This document shows, one piece after another, positions 62,801 to 64,000 of a stretch of 64,000 bases of DNA (position 1 is the first letter of the stretch; the number at the start of each line of letters is the position of its first letter). The notes under the pieces were generated by a model. That model was not told where the DNA came from. It did no database searches and worked only from the letters and a program-made list of their open reading frames with translations. Location of the stretch: the NCBI RefSeq assembly GCF_000499845.2, contig NC_023756.2:44962291-45026290 (forward strand). The letters run 5' to 3'. Source of the DNA: Phaseolus vulgaris. Taxonomy: Eukaryota; Streptophyta; Magnoliopsida; Fabales; Fabaceae. The position numbers and the translations under genes are program-made.

Positions 62801-64000
62801 TGACGAACGTCTAGTAAAAATTTATGACCAGAATACCCAAGGAGTAAGGGGTAGTAAGTCCAAGACCGAGAGTGAACAAAACTGGTTTTTCGAAAACAAA
62901 ACGTCTCGCCTTTTCTCCCCCGTATCTTCTTTTTGTGATTTGTTTATGGATGTCGCTCCTTACCTGGGTGCAAATACCATATGAAAGTACTCGTGTGAAA
63001 TTTTTCAGCGCAATACGGACCCAGAATACAATTTCGGAAAGTAGAGCGAAATTTCAAAAGTTTTGGTAGAAGATAGCCTTGGTTTGCACAAAATTTATGA
63101 AAAATTCTTCCGAAATAGTTTTTTCCTGAAATTCCACGTAAGAATCTCTATTGAATTTGGGACAAAACGCGACAAATTTCATGTCTAACGGATGAGTAGT
63201 CGCACACGAAAAAAATCAAACAGTTTCACACATAAACGAACCTTCCTTTCAGCCCTGACAGTGATGAATAAAAAATTTATTGTCAATCTTGTGGGACGAA
63301 TCTGGGACTCAAATCTAAGCCAAAACTCGTTAGATAGAGTGACGAACGTCTGGTAAAAATTTCAGACCAGATTACCCAAGGAGTAAGGCGTAGTAAGTCC
63401 CTGACCGAGAGTGAATAAAAATGGTTTTTCAAAAAAAAATACGTCATGGCTTTTCTCCCCCGTATCTTCTTTTTGTGATTTATTTATGGACCTGCCTCCT
63501 TACCTGGGTGCAAAAAACATATCAAAGTAATCGTGTGAATTTTTTCAGCGCAATACGGACCCAGAATACAATTTTGGAAAGTAGGGCGAAATTTCAAAAG
63601 TTTTGGTAGAGGATAGCCTTGGTTTGCAAAAAATTTCTTAAAAATTCTCCCTAAATAGTTTTTTCCTGAAATTCCACGTAAGAATCTCCATTGAATTTGG
63701 GACAAAGGCGAAAAATTTCAGGTCAAACGGATGAGTATTCGCCCACGAAAAAAATCAAACAGTTTCACACACAAACAAACATTCCTTTAAGCTCTCACAG
63801 TGACGAATAAAAAATTTATTGCCAATATTGTGGGACGAATCCGAGGCTCAAATCTCAGCCAAAACTCATTAGACACAGTGATGAACGTCTGGTTAAAGTT
63901 TCAGACCAGAATATCCAAGGAGTAAGGCGTAGTAAGTCCCATCTCGAGAGTGAACAAAATGGGTTTTTCGAAAACAAAATGTTTTGGCTTTTTTCCCCGT
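59836..64000 (+). repeat. 540-bp tandem satellite array, about 7.7 copies, continues past the window
   Basis: The junction block TTTTGGTAGAGGATAGCCTT recurs near 60366, 60906, 61446, 61984, 62524, 63063 and 63603; successive gaps are 538-540 bp. The first copy starts abruptly at about 59836 (GGGCCTTGATTTGCGC) next to unrelated AT-rich sequence. By eye the monomers are about 90% identical and differ mostly by single substitutions and 1-2 bp indels. The sequence is less AT-rich than its surroundings. Phaseolus has a 528-bp subtelomeric satellite called khipu; the similar length makes that family a candidate, but I could not compare sequences. Confidence 0.93.

Noticed and set aside
1..64000. 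tRNA, rRNA or snoRNA genes
   Set aside because: I looked for tRNA B-box-like and rRNA-like motifs and recognised none; the TGGTATCAGAG sites are retroelement primer-binding sites, not tRNA genes.

Overview
This is an AT-rich eukaryotic nuclear window, and it looks like a legume. Genes are split by GT-AG introns, separated by long AT-rich gaps, and interspersed with small plant transposons. The encoded proteins (cytosolic glutamine synthetase, plant-type ferrochelatase, plastid-type dihydropyrimidine dehydrogenase, a homeodomain-less KNOX protein) are plant proteins. The short-LTR repeats resemble ones I associate with phaseoloid legumes (Phaseolus/Vigna), and the terminal satellite has a monomer length close to the Phaseolus subtelomeric satellite khipu. 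Genus level is inference only.

Layout. 1-3797 (+): last seven exons of dihydropyrimidine dehydrogenase (PYD1), with its start outside the window. 7510-12137 (-): a three-exon KNATM-type gene, a MEINOX protein without a homeodomain, with one 3.3 kb intron. 12.1-28.7 kb: no convincing gene. This stretch holds at least seven copies of a palindromic CACTA-ended MITE family (three with matching 3-bp target duplications), three short-LTR (TRIM-like) elements, a 62-bp tandem repeat, several microsatellites and one other TIR element. 28735-29084 (-): a frameshifted PPR-gene fragment. 29396-32371 (+): a nine-exon type I ferrochelatase. 36038-39337 (+): a complete twelve-exon cytosolic glutamine synthetase of 356 residues. 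39.6-43.8 kb: decayed MITEs, a second copy of the TIR element in the opposite orientation, and a fragment of mitochondrial nad5 (NUMT). 47302-47517 (-): a 71-residue single-exon gene of a family I cannot name. 49300-49622: four CACGTG G-boxes in 323 bp with no gene beside them. 54332-58358: a dead Ty1-copia element inserted into a TRIM-like element. 59836-64000: a 540-bp satellite, about 7.7 copies, running off the end.

The genes form no operon or evident cluster. They are independent housekeeping or developmental genes: pyrimidine catabolism, leaf patterning, haem synthesis and ammonium assimilation. I found no clear new biological system. The most unusual items are the CACTA MITE with a duplicated right end, the nested retroelements, the G-box cluster and the edge of the satellite array. 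Exon limits were set by hand from reading frame and splice sites; protein names come from recalled family motifs, not from searches.
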